Source of the DNA: a virus
Direction: 5' to 3' (one strand)
Length of the DNA stretch: 24,697 nt
IMG/VR virus record: IMGVR_UViG_3300010885_037255
Coordinates: 1-24,697 of that record
The first letter of the stretch is position 1; each line of letters opens with the position of its first letter. Shown here piece by piece: positions 1 to 7,232 of the stretch. The position numbers and the translations under genes were made by a program. The notes under the pieces are model-generated. The model was not told the origin of the DNA. It worked only from the letters and a program-made list of their open reading frames with translations, and made no database searches.

Positions 1-321
1 AATTCTTATTGTTATAGTTGCGGCTGCAGTTGATCCATCCCCATTTACCACTGCTCCTGTGGCTTGCACAGTGTTCAGTACTTCTAAATCTTTAAAAATT
101 GCAGATCTTTGATTTTCAGGGTCAACTAAAGTAAACTCAAATTTGCTAGATGCTATATCCTGTGCTTTTTGATCTTCGTTTTTAAACGTGAAAGAGAGTG
201 GGTTTGACACTCCTTTGTACAGCTTTAATCGTCTATCGTACACCATTGGATTCCTTCCATGATAACCAGTTGTGTATACAATTACCACGTTCTTTAGTAA
301 ATACCTTGATACAGTTTGCAT
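1..321 (-). CDS. Probable phage structural protein, N-terminal part (runs off window)
   Basis: An open frame reads on the minus strand from an ATG at 321 to the window edge, 107 codons with no stop. The product starts MQTVSRYLLKNVVIVYT and contains a YHGRNP segment followed by a basic LKLYKGV stretch. I recall similar N-termini in structural or conserved unknown proteins of marine T4-like phages, but no domain is diagnostic. The end of the visible part is rich in Ala, Thr and Gly with alternating beta-like residues, as in virion fibre or baseplate-associated proteins. A TATAAATA-like box lies 17 bases upstream, which fits a late gene. The C-terminus is outside the window, so the length is unknown. 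The coding call is firm; the structural role is inferred. Confidence 0.7.
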   Translation of the reverse strand, partial: MQTVSRYLLKNVVIVYTTGYHGRNPMVYDRRLKLYKGVSNPLSFTFKNEDQKAQDIASSKFEFTLVDPENQRSAIFKDLEVLNTVQATGAVVNGDGSTAAATITIRI

Positions 322-337
322 AGTTCATTGCTCACTG

Positions 338-345
338 TATTTATT
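338..345 (-). promoter_or_regulatory. Candidate late promoter box (AATAAATA) for the left-edge gene
   Basis: Read on the minus strand the bases are AATAAATA, seven of eight matches to the T4 late promoter box TATAAATA. The box ends 17 bases before the ATG at 321, a plausible leader length, and a purine-rich GTGAGC lies nearer the start. It sits in the divergent gap with the plus-strand gene at 355. The match is short in an AT-rich genome, so chance is possible. Confidence 0.35.
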
Positions 346-354
346 GAATATACT

Positions 355-729
355 ATGAATGAAATTTTTGAAACCCTAAAGACCAAATTCCCATTCTTAT
401 CGCTTATACGTAAAGGTGATTTGGAATATGTGGGCATAATACAGAATCAAGATAATCAAGTAACGAGCTTCTATGATTACGGTAGGATTATGTTACCAGC
501 TGATAAAATGAAGTTTTTAAGATTGGGAGAAACTTGGTGGTGGGAATCTAACAGAAAAATACCAATTAATATATTTCTTAAGAAAGATTTTGTTTATTTT
601 AGAAGCACGATAGTCACACTATCCACCAAAGATATAAAAATTGTACATGGTCCTGTGGTAAGATTAGATGATATATCCAAGAAAAGAATCAAACGCAGAA
701 CTATACAGTTGATGCGCCGACCAGTTTAA
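355..729 (+). CDS. Conserved T4-like phage protein of unknown function, 124 aa
   Basis: The frame is open from 316, but the natural start is the ATG at 355 (MNEIFETLKTKFPFLSLI). The 13 codons before it overlap the divergent neighbour's start at 321 and read as leader. The product is 124 residues, rich in aromatic and basic residues (ETWWWESNRKIP in the middle) with an Arg/Lys-rich tail (KKRIKRRTIQLMRR) that could bind nucleic acid. There is no signal peptide, membrane segment or recognised enzyme motif. It resembles short unknowns of marine T4-like phages from memory only. Its 3' end overlaps the convergent 39-aa ORF by four bases. Function unknown. Confidence 0.75.
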   Translation: MNEIFETLKTKFPFLSLIRKGDLEYVGIIQNQDNQVTSFYDYGRIMLPADKMKFLRLGETWWWESNRKIPINIFLKKDFVYFRSTIVTLSTKDIKIVHGPVVRLDDISKKRIKRRTIQLMRRPV

Positions 730-845
730 TTTTTCTTTTTCTTTTTCTTTTGTTTGGACCATCTGTTATCGTCCATGGTCTTAGCAAAGACAGCAATTGA
801 AAGTGTAATGCACACAACTGTCAAAATCAATAAAAGTTCACCCAT
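726..845 (-). CDS. Small single-pass membrane protein with poly-lysine tail, 39 aa
   Basis: The ATG at 845 shares bases with the TGA of the preceding gene (ATGA overlap), which suggests translational coupling and supports a real gene despite its 39 codons. Residues 2-21 form one hydrophobic helix (ELLLILTVVCITLSIAVFA). They are followed by KTMDDNRWS and a tail of nearly uninterrupted lysines (KQKKKKKKKN-like) that would lie in the cytoplasm by the positive-inside rule. The plus-strand poly-pyrimidine run at 729-753 is simply this lysine tail. The preceding gene also encodes a small membrane protein. Possible roles include holin, antiholin or envelope modulator; none can be assigned from sequence. 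Confidence 0.6.
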   Translation of the reverse strand: MGELLLILTVVCITLSIAVFAKTMDDNRWSKQKKKKKKN

Positions 846-1066
846 CAGTCTCGATCCTTGTAATATATATATAGTGCTAGAGCACAGATTAATCCTGTGC
901 TAAGTGCTAACGGTCCTAAACCAATGTAGGCAACTTTTTGTGATCCAGAGTTATTCCACACAGTTTGGTACAATAACACAGCGCCAGGACCCAGTAACAA
1001 CCAAACTATCGGTAATATCACATACTCAGGAAGATTTCTTATAAATTCAATAATTTTTTTCATCAC
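845..1066 (-). CDS. Small two-helix membrane protein, 73 aa
   Basis: The product begins MMKKIIEFIRNLPEY and has two hydrophobic segments, about residues 16-34 and 46-68, joined by a short polar loop (QTVWNNSGSQK). It ends in the charged tail YKDRD. Topology and size fit class II holins or other small phage inner-membrane proteins, but there is no lysis enzyme next to it, so holin is only a possibility. A perfect TATAAATA late-promoter-like box lies five bases before the first ATG. The gene overlaps the 39-aa membrane protein downstream by ATGA and follows the DnaE-like gene after 22 bases. Confidence 0.65.
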   Translation of the reverse strand: MMKKIIEFIRNLPEYVILPIVWLLLGPGAVLLYQTVWNNSGSQKVAYIGLGPLALSTGLICALALYIYYKDRD

Positions 1067-1070
1067 AGTC

Positions 1071-1078
1071 TATTTATA
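1071..1078 (-). promoter_or_regulatory. Late-promoter-like box TATAAATA
   Basis: The minus strand reads exactly TATAAATA, the T4 late promoter -10 element, in the 22-base gap between the DnaE-like gene and the 73-aa membrane protein. If used, transcription would begin at or beside the ATG at 1066, giving an almost leaderless message for that gene and normal leader for the 39-aa ORF. The exact match favours function; the spacing argues against it. Confidence 0.4.
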
Positions 1079-1088
1079 AGAAAGATTT

Positions 1089-1652
1089 CTATGTATTCTT
1101 GTGTATGAGATTCATCTGTACTACAATGGCTTGAGCGTAGGCCACAGCGTGTGATTTCTTAAAAAAATAACTGTCATCTTTGGGTCTTTGCCAAACTTCT
1201 TTCAATATTTCAGACCAATACTTGTGCATAAGATTTCTTTTGGCCGGTCTTATGATTGCTAATACTGCTGCTAACTGTTCTATATTCTTTGGTTCTAATT
1301 TAGATACAATATCAAAATGTCCGTTGATATGAAACAGCCGATCTACAACATTTTTATCTTTTAACATGTTCCAATCTGGCTCTTCCAACATTAACTCTAC
1401 TAATTCTTGTTCAGTTTTTATAACTTCATAAAGGTTTACATTTAATAAATCTATTTTAAAATAACCACGCTCTTCTGCTTTCTTATAATCAAGACTGCAA
1501 CAATTATTAATAGGATCCACAGGTACCTCTTGAAAGTACACACCTGTCTTATGTTTCTCTACATCGTCGTCCTTGATGATAGCGGCAGGCACATGTTTAA
1601 AAAGTTTCAGTGCTTGTTCTCTATTTGCAAAATCTATATCTACATCAGGCAT
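1089..1652 (-). CDS. Miniature DNA polymerase III alpha (DnaE)-like protein, 187 aa
   Basis: The protein reads as a compressed copy of the bacterial DnaE palm and adjoining region. It opens with PDVDIDFANREQALKLF, matching the DnaE motif PDxDxDF with its catalytic aspartates (here D3, D5, D7). It then has YFKIDLLNV (D68), matching the KFDFLGL motif of the third aspartate. Next comes LFHINGHFDIVSKLEP...AAVLAIIRPAK, matching the VFQLES...ALYRPGP region, and FFKKSHAVAYA (164-173), matching FNKSHA-type DnaE sequence. DnaE is about 1100 residues, so PHP, most of the fingers and all C-terminal domains are absent. Full polymerase activity is unlikely; a regulatory, decoy or structural role is possible. 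I recall similar short proteins in marine T4-like phages. The start overlaps the previous stop as TAATG. Confidence 0.75.
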   Translation of the reverse strand: MPDVDIDFANREQALKLFKHVPAAIIKDDDVEKHKTGVYFQEVPVDPINNCCSLDYKKAEERGYFKIDLLNVNLYEVIKTEQELVELMLEEPDWNMLKDKNVVDRLFHINGHFDIVSKLEPKNIEQLAAVLAIIRPAKRNLMHKYWSEILKEVWQRPKDDSYFFKKSHAVAYAQAIVVQMNLIHKNT

Positions 1653-1876
1653 TAGTTGTATTTCCTTCTATTGGTTGCTGATCTTATCAATGAACCTTTT
1701 TCTTTGTCAATAAATTCTAATATGTCTAGTGTTAATTTATAACCTTTGCTCTCTTGTGCGGGATTGTTCACTTCTGGCAGTATCACTTGACCAATAGACC
1801 CATCTTCTTTGATCACTATGATTGAATCTCCCACAGCAACATCTATACTCTCTTCTATTGCAATCTTACTACTCAA
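1652..1876 (-). CDS. Conserved small protein of unknown function, probable TTG start, 74 aa
   Basis: The frame is open from an ATG at 1915, but that start lies 47 bases inside the upstream gene and its first residues (MLYLCKRQHGRRK) read like out-of-frame sequence. A GGGAGG Shine-Dalgarno at about 1883-1888 sits seven bases before a TTG at 1876, which overlaps the upstream TAG by six bases, so I place the start there. The product has alternating charged and hydrophobic stretches (IDVAVGDSIIVIKEDGSIG) suggesting a small beta-barrel, then a helix (LTLDILEFIDKEKG) and a basic end (ATNRRKYN). No family recognised. Its stop overlaps the DnaE-like start as TAATG, so the two are probably co-translated. 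Confidence 0.6.
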   Translation of the reverse strand: MSSKIAIEESIDVAVGDSIIVIKEDGSIGQVILPEVNNPAQESKGYKLTLDILEFIDKEKGSLIRSATNRRKYN

Positions 1877-2555
1877 TTTTCGCCTCCCGTGCTGTCTCTT
1901 GCACAAATAGAGCATCTGCCATATTGGTCTTAAATCTGTTTGACCAAAATTCTGGATTAATAAATCTCTGTACCATTTGTAATTGTTCGTCTGTGAATGA
2001 TTTTAACATTTTTTTACCAGCTGAACAACCGAGTACTAACCATGGAGATAATTTGCCAGTTTGTATGTGTTGCACTGCTCGAGGTGTATTAACCAAACGA
2101 AAATAATCTGCCCATTGTACATTCTGTTCCTCGGCCCAATCCATCATGGTTTGTATGCTTCTTTGTAGAGCTGCTTCCACTGGTTCTGTTTTAAGTGTGT
2201 CTATGAGATAAGCCTCGTAAAGATCATCTCTAGCCCAGTTGTCTAATTTAATTCTAGAGCGTACCACATAGTCCACATACTTCTCTGGATATAGAGGATT
2301 AACATGCATGATGTATCTGCCAAATTTTACAAAAGCATTATAGTATGCGCTCTTACAAAAGTCTTCGTAAGTTTTTGGTTTTCCATTATTCTGATGTACT
2401 TGATAAAATTTTTGAAATACTAAGAAAGCATTCTGCACCCATTTTTCATTTTTTTGTAAATGTCTACGTTTGGGTTCACACACGTGAACTTGAAGAGTTC
2501 TTTCTTTTGTAAAACTCTTGCCGCAGAATGTACAGGTGTTAAGATTGCTTTCCAT
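1869..2555 (-). CDS. Zinc-finger-containing conserved phage protein, 228 aa
   Basis: The N-terminus carries a C2HC zinc-finger-like motif: C8 and C11 in CTFCGKSF, then H24 and C26 in LQVHVCEPK. The remaining 200 residues are helical and mixed charge without a known enzymatic signature, including KPKTYEDFCKSAYYNAFVKF and a Trp-rich middle (MMDWAEEQNVQWADYFR). I recall proteins of this layout in T4-like marine phages, always as unknowns. The finger suggests binding of nucleic acid or protein. It overlaps the upstream 148-aa gene by 17 bases and the downstream 74-aa gene by a few bases, so it belongs to the uvsW transcription unit and may act in replication or recombination. Confidence 0.75.
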   Translation of the reverse strand: MESNLNTCTFCGKSFTKERTLQVHVCEPKRRHLQKNEKWVQNAFLVFQKFYQVHQNNGKPKTYEDFCKSAYYNAFVKFGRYIMHVNPLYPEKYVDYVVRSRIKLDNWARDDLYEAYLIDTLKTEPVEAALQRSIQTMMDWAEEQNVQWADYFRLVNTPRAVQHIQTGKLSPWLVLGCSAGKKMLKSFTDEQLQMVQRFINPEFWSNRFKTNMADALFVQETAREAKIE

Positions 2556-2985
2556 GATCCTCTAGCAGTTGTTCTAGTTCGCCGTCGGTTATGATCTTAT
2601 CTAATGTTTCTAAATCTGACTGTTTAGTATTAGGATAAATGTCCATTAAAGTTTGTAAAGATTTGTTCGGAGTTTTTTTCATAGGTTTGATCCATGGATG
2701 AAACTGTTGTTTTAATCCGCCACACATAGAAGTCAACTGCCAACAAAGTTTTTTGTGTTTGCCGCTTAATGTAAAAAGATGTTTATTAACAAATTCATTG
2801 ATCATTTCTACATAATGTTCTTGATAGAATCTTTCTCCCGACACAGCAGAAGCATAACGCATGATCATGTATGGACTATATAAGGATCTCTCATGATCAT
2901 CTATCCTATCATAGTAATCTTTGTTACGAAAGTCTATGGCTTTCATGCCATTTCTTAATTCAAAAAATTTTTTCTTTTCACTCAT
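2539..2985 (-). CDS. Conserved phage protein, weakly clamp-loader-small-subunit-like, 148 aa
   Basis: A 148-residue helical protein starting MSEKKKFFELRNGMKAIDF. Its layout (SLYSPYMIMRYASAV, then EMINEFVNKHLF, then KHKKLCWQL, then a basic HPWIKPMKK) resembles the order seen in T4-like gp62 clamp-loader small subunits, where an N-terminal 'PF-x-x-NR' region is followed by 'MN..H' and a basic patch. The resemblance is at pattern level and I would not name the gene from it. The C-terminus is acidic (DGELEQLLEDHG). It overlaps the upstream 80-aa gene by eight bases and the downstream zinc-finger gene by 17. The context with uvsW makes a replication or recombination role reasonable. Confidence 0.7.
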   Translation of the reverse strand: MSEKKKFFELRNGMKAIDFRNKDYYDRIDDHERSLYSPYMIMRYASAVSGERFYQEHYVEMINEFVNKHLFTLSGKHKKLCWQLTSMCGGLKQQFHPWIKPMKKTPNKSLQTLMDIYPNTKQSDLETLDKIITDGELEQLLEDHGKQS

Positions 2986-3220
2986 CTTCTTTCCATGTTA
3001 GTGCAAACACAGATGCGTGTTTGGAATTCTTAAAAGTTATTTCTATGTTCTTACCTCGCAATTGATAACCTTGTATGCTTAATTTCTTTTTTTTGGCATG
3101 GTCCATTATCCAATCGATATAATGCCGATTCATCAATACAGGTATCTCTCTGTCCTGTTCATCTGGGACTATGATAACAGGAGCTTCCATACGAACCACA
3201 TTATCTTTTGTTTTTACCAT
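2978..3220 (-). CDS. Small conserved phage protein of unknown function, 80 aa
   Basis: An 80-residue protein starting MVKTKDNVVRMEAP with no membrane segment. The first half is acidic to neutral (IIVPDEQDREIPVL). The second half has a lysine cluster (HAKKKKLSIQG) and alternating beta-type residues (GKNIEITFKNSKHASVFALTW), giving a small alpha/beta fold. No family recognised. It overlaps the upstream 167-aa gene by seven bases and the downstream 148-aa gene by eight, so it is almost certainly translated as part of the uvsW operon. The overlaps on both sides are the main support for the coding call. Confidence 0.65.
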   Translation of the reverse strand: MVKTKDNVVRMEAPVIIVPDEQDREIPVLMNRHYIDWIMDHAKKKKLSIQGYQLRGKNIEITFKNSKHASVFALTWKEDE

Positions 3221-3717
3221 ACTGCTCCATATTCTAGAAATTCTGATTGTCTAGATATATCCTTGACAAAATATGCACAAGGGGGATTGTCATCATCTGT
3301 GAGAGGTACAGCCAATATTTGTCCTGATTTAACTTTAGGGAAGTACCATTTAACTTCCTGATATATGTCCACAATATCTACTTCAGCGAAAGTAGGTTTT
3401 GAATCTGTAATAGGATTGAACATAAACGCATTGAATCCTCGGTCATTTAAACTAGTCAACGGTAACACATGTAATTCTCCTTGCTCCGGATCTCCTATGA
3501 TCATCTTCCAATCTAGAGGCATCTTGATCTTATACCGACCAATCTGTAACACCGCCGCCGGAGCATTGAATGATTCTAAGAATATCAATGGTATAAAGAA
3601 GTAATCTGGGTCAGCAGGATTAGAATTATCTAACACTGCAAATCTTAATTTATCATCCACATATTCTGGTATCTTTTCTAGTACGTATGTTTTATTTTCT
3701 AATGTGAGGATTTTCAT
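3214..3717 (-). CDS. Conserved T4-like phage protein of unknown function, 167 aa
   Basis: The start MKILTLENKTYVLEKIPEYV lies at an ATGA overlap with the upstream SGNH-like gene. The protein is beta-rich with repeated hydrophobic strands (YFFIPLIFLESFN; AAVLQIGRYKIKMPLDW) and a conserved-looking C-terminus (CAYFVKDISRQSEFLEYG). I recall close relatives as unknowns near uvsW in marine T4-like phages, which suggests a core, not accessory, gene. If so, the SGNH-like gene between it and uvsW is the newcomer. There is no enzyme motif, signal peptide or membrane segment. Function unknown. Confidence 0.75.
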   Translation of the reverse strand: MKILTLENKTYVLEKIPEYVDDKLRFAVLDNSNPADPDYFFIPLIFLESFNAPAAVLQIGRYKIKMPLDWKMIIGDPEQGELHVLPLTSLNDRGFNAFMFNPITDSKPTFAEVDIVDIYQEVKWYFPKVKSGQILAVPLTDDDNPPCAYFVKDISRQSEFLEYGAVW

Positions 3718-4439
3718 AATTTATTATTCATTATATAAGATTTTAGATAATCAATCAATTTTTTATTAGGTTCTAATCCATAATGATGTGCATTTTTTCC
3801 TAAATAATCAATTTTTTCTTCTACGTGTTGTTCTGGGGTTAAATTTTGATACATAAAATCATTACCACAAAATTTGAATATGTCTATAATATTTTTATTT
3901 TTTGATAGAAATTTTCTTTTTTTAATACTAGAATAATTTTTTTTATTAAAATTATTACACATATCAAATATTATATGATTTATATTTTCATTTTTCAACC
4001 ATCCCGAAAAAGTTATAATTTGTGTTAACATATTATTAAATGATGAGTCTTCATTATAAACTAAAGTTTTTAATTTTATCAGTTGATTAATTTGTTCAAC
4101 ATCTATTCTAGAATTAAATCGAGTATTCATTTCTTCATTGTTTTTTAATGGATCCATAGATGCACAAAGTGTCTCATCAAAAGCATTCCAAACATCATAT
4201 TTTAATCCAATTGATTCATCATATCTGGTAATATGACTAAGAGGAAGTAGCACAAGATCTGGTGGTCCAAAAAATGATATCCATTCTATAACTGCTTTTA
4301 TTTGTCTGAAAATCGAACTTCCTTGTTTGCTTATGTTTACTATTCGATCCACCCGAAATTTTTCCTTAACATAATTCTGTAAATTTATTAAAGAAAAAAT
4401 TTCGCAGTAACTACAACCGCTTATTAAAATTGTTTTCAT
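3714..4439 (-). CDS. SGNH/GDSL-like hydrolase-like protein, 241 aa
   Basis: The N-terminus MKTILISGCSYCEIF has a beta strand followed by G-C-S, as in the SGNH block I of phage and bacterial SGNH-like proteins, where the catalytic Ser sits in G-x-S. Further on, PDLVLLPLSHITRYD fits the strand of a flavodoxin-like fold. The C-terminal LGKNAHHYGLEPNKKLIDYL resembles block V (D-x-x-H region), although the usual Asp is replaced by Asn-Ala-His-His. Family members hydrolyse esters, often acetyl groups on glycans. The gene is noticeably more AT-rich than its neighbours (many AAA, AAT, ATT codons) and lies inside the conserved uvsW block, overlapping uvsW by 29 bases, so it looks acquired. Fold assignment moderate; activity uncertain. 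Confidence 0.6.
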   Translation of the reverse strand: MKTILISGCSYCEIFSLINLQNYVKEKFRVDRIVNISKQGSSIFRQIKAVIEWISFFGPPDLVLLPLSHITRYDESIGLKYDVWNAFDETLCASMDPLKNNEEMNTRFNSRIDVEQINQLIKLKTLVYNEDSSFNNMLTQIITFSGWLKNENINHIIFDMCNNFNKKNYSSIKKRKFLSKNKNIIDIFKFCGNDFMYQNLTPEQHVEEKIDYLGKNAHHYGLEPNKKLIDYLKSYIMNNKL

Positions 4440-5883
4440 AATCTATCTTTTCTATATTATAAGGATAATTGGCCTCTTTATAAAATTTTTTTCTTTGTCC
4501 AAGATGTCTTTTTGCAAATTTACAACTGGAAGTTATATCCCAAATGTTAACGTGATCTTTATCTTCTGCTTTTCTTATACCCCTACCAATGCTTTGGATC
4601 ACACGCACAAAGCTCTTTCCAGGTTCTATCAATACCAAATTAAAGATTCTAGGTATGTTTATGCCCACAGCAGCCACACCATAGGTAGCAATGATAACTT
4701 TGTGTTGTGCTATGGAAACTTCATCATAGTGTTCTTTTCTTTCGGTGTTCTTTGTAGATCCAGATATAAACACACTGTCTGGTATTTTCTTTTCTAATAA
4801 CTCTCCTGCAGATATTCTATCCACGAGTATCATTGTGTTGCCTGTGGCGGCGATATCTTCTATGGTTTTTGCGATCCACGACATTCGAGTTTCGTCCGTG
4901 GTTAACCATTTTAATTCTTCTTGATAATTTTTAAATTCCGGATGGTCCTGAGTTTGTAATACATTAACATTACATTGTGCCAATACTCCTTTATCTTGTA
5001 ATTCTTTGGCTGCTATCTTATTGGCCACTTCTCCTATGCTGCATTTTAATCCGTAGAATTCATAGTCGGCTTTCGGCACAGTGCCTGTAAGTCCCCAACG
5101 TATGCCACATCGGGCAAACGGTCCGGTCAACATTCTTTTTAACACATCTGCCTTCGCCATGTGCACCTCATCCACTATTATGGTATTGATATTTTCTATC
5201 GCTTCTAGGAACGCAGTCGTTTCATCATCTCGGCTTTTCTTTTCCAATACATTCAATGACTGCCAGGTGGCAATGGTGTTCTGTCGGCCTAACTCTTTTC
5301 GGTCACCATAATACACTCCTACATCCAAATTGCAAGCCAAGAAGTCATCTTCGGTTTGTGTGACTAGACTTTTGTTAGGTACAATGGTTAGAGTACGTCC
5401 ATAATTCTCAACCAGTTTGCATAGAGCTGCTGTGATGATGGTCTTGCCCGCTCCTGTGGCAATCTCCTGAATGCACTGAGGATTTTCTAAAAATTTGTTT
5501 ATGGTTTCCACTTGATAATCTCTCAACACTATAGGCTGTCCAGCACAAGGATGATTTTTAGGCCAGTTAATTGTTGATAGATAATTTTGATCAATTAATT
5601 TAAATTCAAAGTTGTGAGGAGTTCTTTGATCTTCTAATTCCACATACACTCCAGCATCTTCCAATATTGGCAGTATCTGCCCAACCAATGCTAGATAAGT
5701 GTTACCACCCAATCCAAAGAAACTGACTTTACCATCCCATCTGCCCAGTTTTACTGCTGGTAGATGTCGAGCATAAGGTATTTCAAATTTAAATTTGTTA
5801 CTGAGATGCTTTCTATGTTCTAGAGAAAGATTTTCAAATTTAACATTTACTTCGTCTCGTATTACTAATTTGCATGAACTCAT
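4411..5883 (-). CDS. uvsW: UvsW, ATP-dependent recombination DNA helicase
   Basis: A 490-residue superfamily 2 helicase, close to the T4 protein's length (about 500). Visible motifs in order are Walker A ATGAGKT (142-148), DEVH (238-241), the TGT of motif III (266-268), and motif VI QSIGRGIRK (430-438). The N-terminal 115 residues (KLGRWDGKVSFFGLGG) match the small DNA-binding domain typical of UvsW. In T4, UvsW unwinds branched DNA and R-loops, drives fork regression and switches replication from origin-dependent to recombination-dependent mode. The start overlaps the upstream gene's stop as ATGA. It is transcribed with the 445-aa gene from the promoter at 7233-7260. Identification is firm. 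Confidence 0.95.
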   Translation of the reverse strand: MSSCKLVIRDEVNVKFENLSLEHRKHLSNKFKFEIPYARHLPAVKLGRWDGKVSFFGLGGNTYLALVGQILPILEDAGVYVELEDQRTPHNFEFKLIDQNYLSTINWPKNHPCAGQPIVLRDYQVETINKFLENPQCIQEIATGAGKTIITAALCKLVENYGRTLTIVPNKSLVTQTEDDFLACNLDVGVYYGDRKELGRQNTIATWQSLNVLEKKSRDDETTAFLEAIENINTIIVDEVHMAKADVLKRMLTGPFARCGIRWGLTGTVPKADYEFYGLKCSIGEVANKIAAKELQDKGVLAQCNVNVLQTQDHPEFKNYQEELKWLTTDETRMSWIAKTIEDIAATGNTMILVDRISAGELLEKKIPDSVFISGSTKNTERKEHYDEVSIAQHKVIIATYGVAAVGINIPRIFNLVLIEPGKSFVRVIQSIGRGIRKAEDKDHVNIWDITSSCKFAKRHLGQRKKFYKEANYPYNIEKIDYENNFNKRL

Positions 5884-7217
5884 ATAGATTGTAGTATAAT
5901 GTCAGATGGCATCTGACTCATATAATACAACCTTTTTGGCAAACTTTCAACCAACTTGTCCAATGTATTGGTAGACATAGGCCATCTAGGATAATCCTGC
6001 AACATGAATGCAACTCGAGGCTTAATACCAGATTTCATAAGAGTTCTTGGTATTTTGTTTCTAACAAATATAATTTTTGTTGCAGCAGTAATTTTACGAT
6101 TGTTAACACTGAACTCATACAGTTCTTGCCAGTCTTTGTATATTTTTGATCGTTCTTCTATCGGAGTATCTGCTCCATAAAAGAGGTCGGGAGATGGAAA
6201 TTGTTCTATTTCAGGATTAGGATCGATGTTTATGGGACGATCAAATTCAAAACCAAAAGCGATATTATCCTGCGATATGCCCACAGATTCAAATGTTTTT
6301 AACCATTCATGAATTGAAACAATTTCTTCCTTAGACTGTATGTCTCCGCTGAATGGACAAATTGCTGGCAAATTACCCAACTCTATAATTGCTTCTAATA
6401 ATGTTTTTTTATCATGTGTTTTTCTATCCACGAATAGATTAGTATTCAAAGAGTAGGCTATCTTCTCTGCTAGAGTGTTTGCTGGCAATGATTTATTCCT
6501 TACAGAAGAAATATTGAATTGTTTTAACTGATCTCTTTGTTTGATATAAGGTAATGATTGGCAATGTTCTTGCCAATATTCTGCGAGAGATTCAGGAGCG
6601 TTAATGAATCTTACGGAACTCTCATCTATGTCCGCAATAACGGGTTGATATTTTTTCTTTTCTCGTTTGATCTCCTCGTAATCTTCTAATATTTTTGTTT
6701 TGAGTATTTTAAAATCATATCTCACAGCAATTAGAGTAGCATAGTAGGCCACAGTGTCAGTGTAGTTCATAGTCCATTTTTTAGTCTCTCCATCATACAA
6801 CATGGGAACCAGTTCTTGTGTTTTCTTTTTAAGACATCGTATCAATGCAATAATTTTTTCATTGTAAGGAAAACGCATCTCTAATATTTCTCGACCGTCT
6901 TCGGCTGCAAAAGTATCTATGCTTTTCTCAAAACTGATCACTCGAAAAGGTTGATCATAACGAGGATTGTTTATCAATTCATCTGCATCAAATCCAAATT
7001 TATTCAGCAGAGTTTTATATCTCTTTAGGAACATCATGGCTAGATTGGCCTGTTTCTCTGTCCAAGCATAAGGAGCATCAGCGAGACTCTGTATAGTTTT
7101 AAAATCTTTATCATGCACCCCAGAATTTTGAAAAATACCACCGGTATTATAGGCCAATATTCTGAGAGCAGCCTCCATGGATTCTATAATACGAAGAGGT
7201 ATGTTTGAATTTGTCAT
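5880..7217 (-). CDS. Conserved phage protein upstream of uvsW, possible HARP-like DNA-binding region, 445 aa
   Basis: This 445-residue protein is not recognised by a catalytic motif. The stretch APYAWTEKQANLAMMFLKRY (49-68) and the later YDGETKKWTMNY (141-152) recall the annealing-helicase HARP pattern in which a strand ends in W-x-(V/M). No Walker A or DEAD/H motif is present. The second half contains a CPF (Cys-Pro-Phe) and a cluster of basic residues near the C-terminus (KIIFVRNKIPRTLMKSGIKP). It is the first gene after a strong sigma70-like promoter and its TGA overlaps uvsW's ATG, so it probably works with UvsW, perhaps as a DNA-structure recognition or regulatory partner. Function is inferred from context only. 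Confidence 0.7.
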   Translation of the reverse strand: MTNSNIPLRIIESMEAALRILAYNTGGIFQNSGVHDKDFKTIQSLADAPYAWTEKQANLAMMFLKRYKTLLNKFGFDADELINNPRYDQPFRVISFEKSIDTFAAEDGREILEMRFPYNEKIIALIRCLKKKTQELVPMLYDGETKKWTMNYTDTVAYYATLIAVRYDFKILKTKILEDYEEIKREKKKYQPVIADIDESSVRFINAPESLAEYWQEHCQSLPYIKQRDQLKQFNISSVRNKSLPANTLAEKIAYSLNTNLFVDRKTHDKKTLLEAIIELGNLPAICPFSGDIQSKEEIVSIHEWLKTFESVGISQDNIAFGFEFDRPINIDPNPEIEQFPSPDLFYGADTPIEERSKIYKDWQELYEFSVNNRKITAATKIIFVRNKIPRTLMKSGIKPRVAFMLQDYPRWPMSTNTLDKLVESLPKRLYYMSQMPSDIILQSI

Positions 7218-7232
7218 TTTTAAGATAATTAC

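Noticed and set aside
316-354. Upstream ATG at 316 for the 124-aa plus-strand gene
   Set aside because: It overlaps the divergent gene's start, and residues MHSSLLTVFIEYT read as untranslated leader; the ATG at 355 gives the conserved-looking N-terminus.
729-753. Poly-pyrimidine tract as a terminator U-run or simple repeat
   Set aside because: It encodes the lysine tail of the 39-aa protein on the minus strand and has no adjacent stem.
2539-2985. Naming the 148-aa gene as clamp-loader subunit gp62
   Set aside because: Only a loose order of motifs matches, and no gp44 or gp45 gene is adjacent, so the name is not supported.
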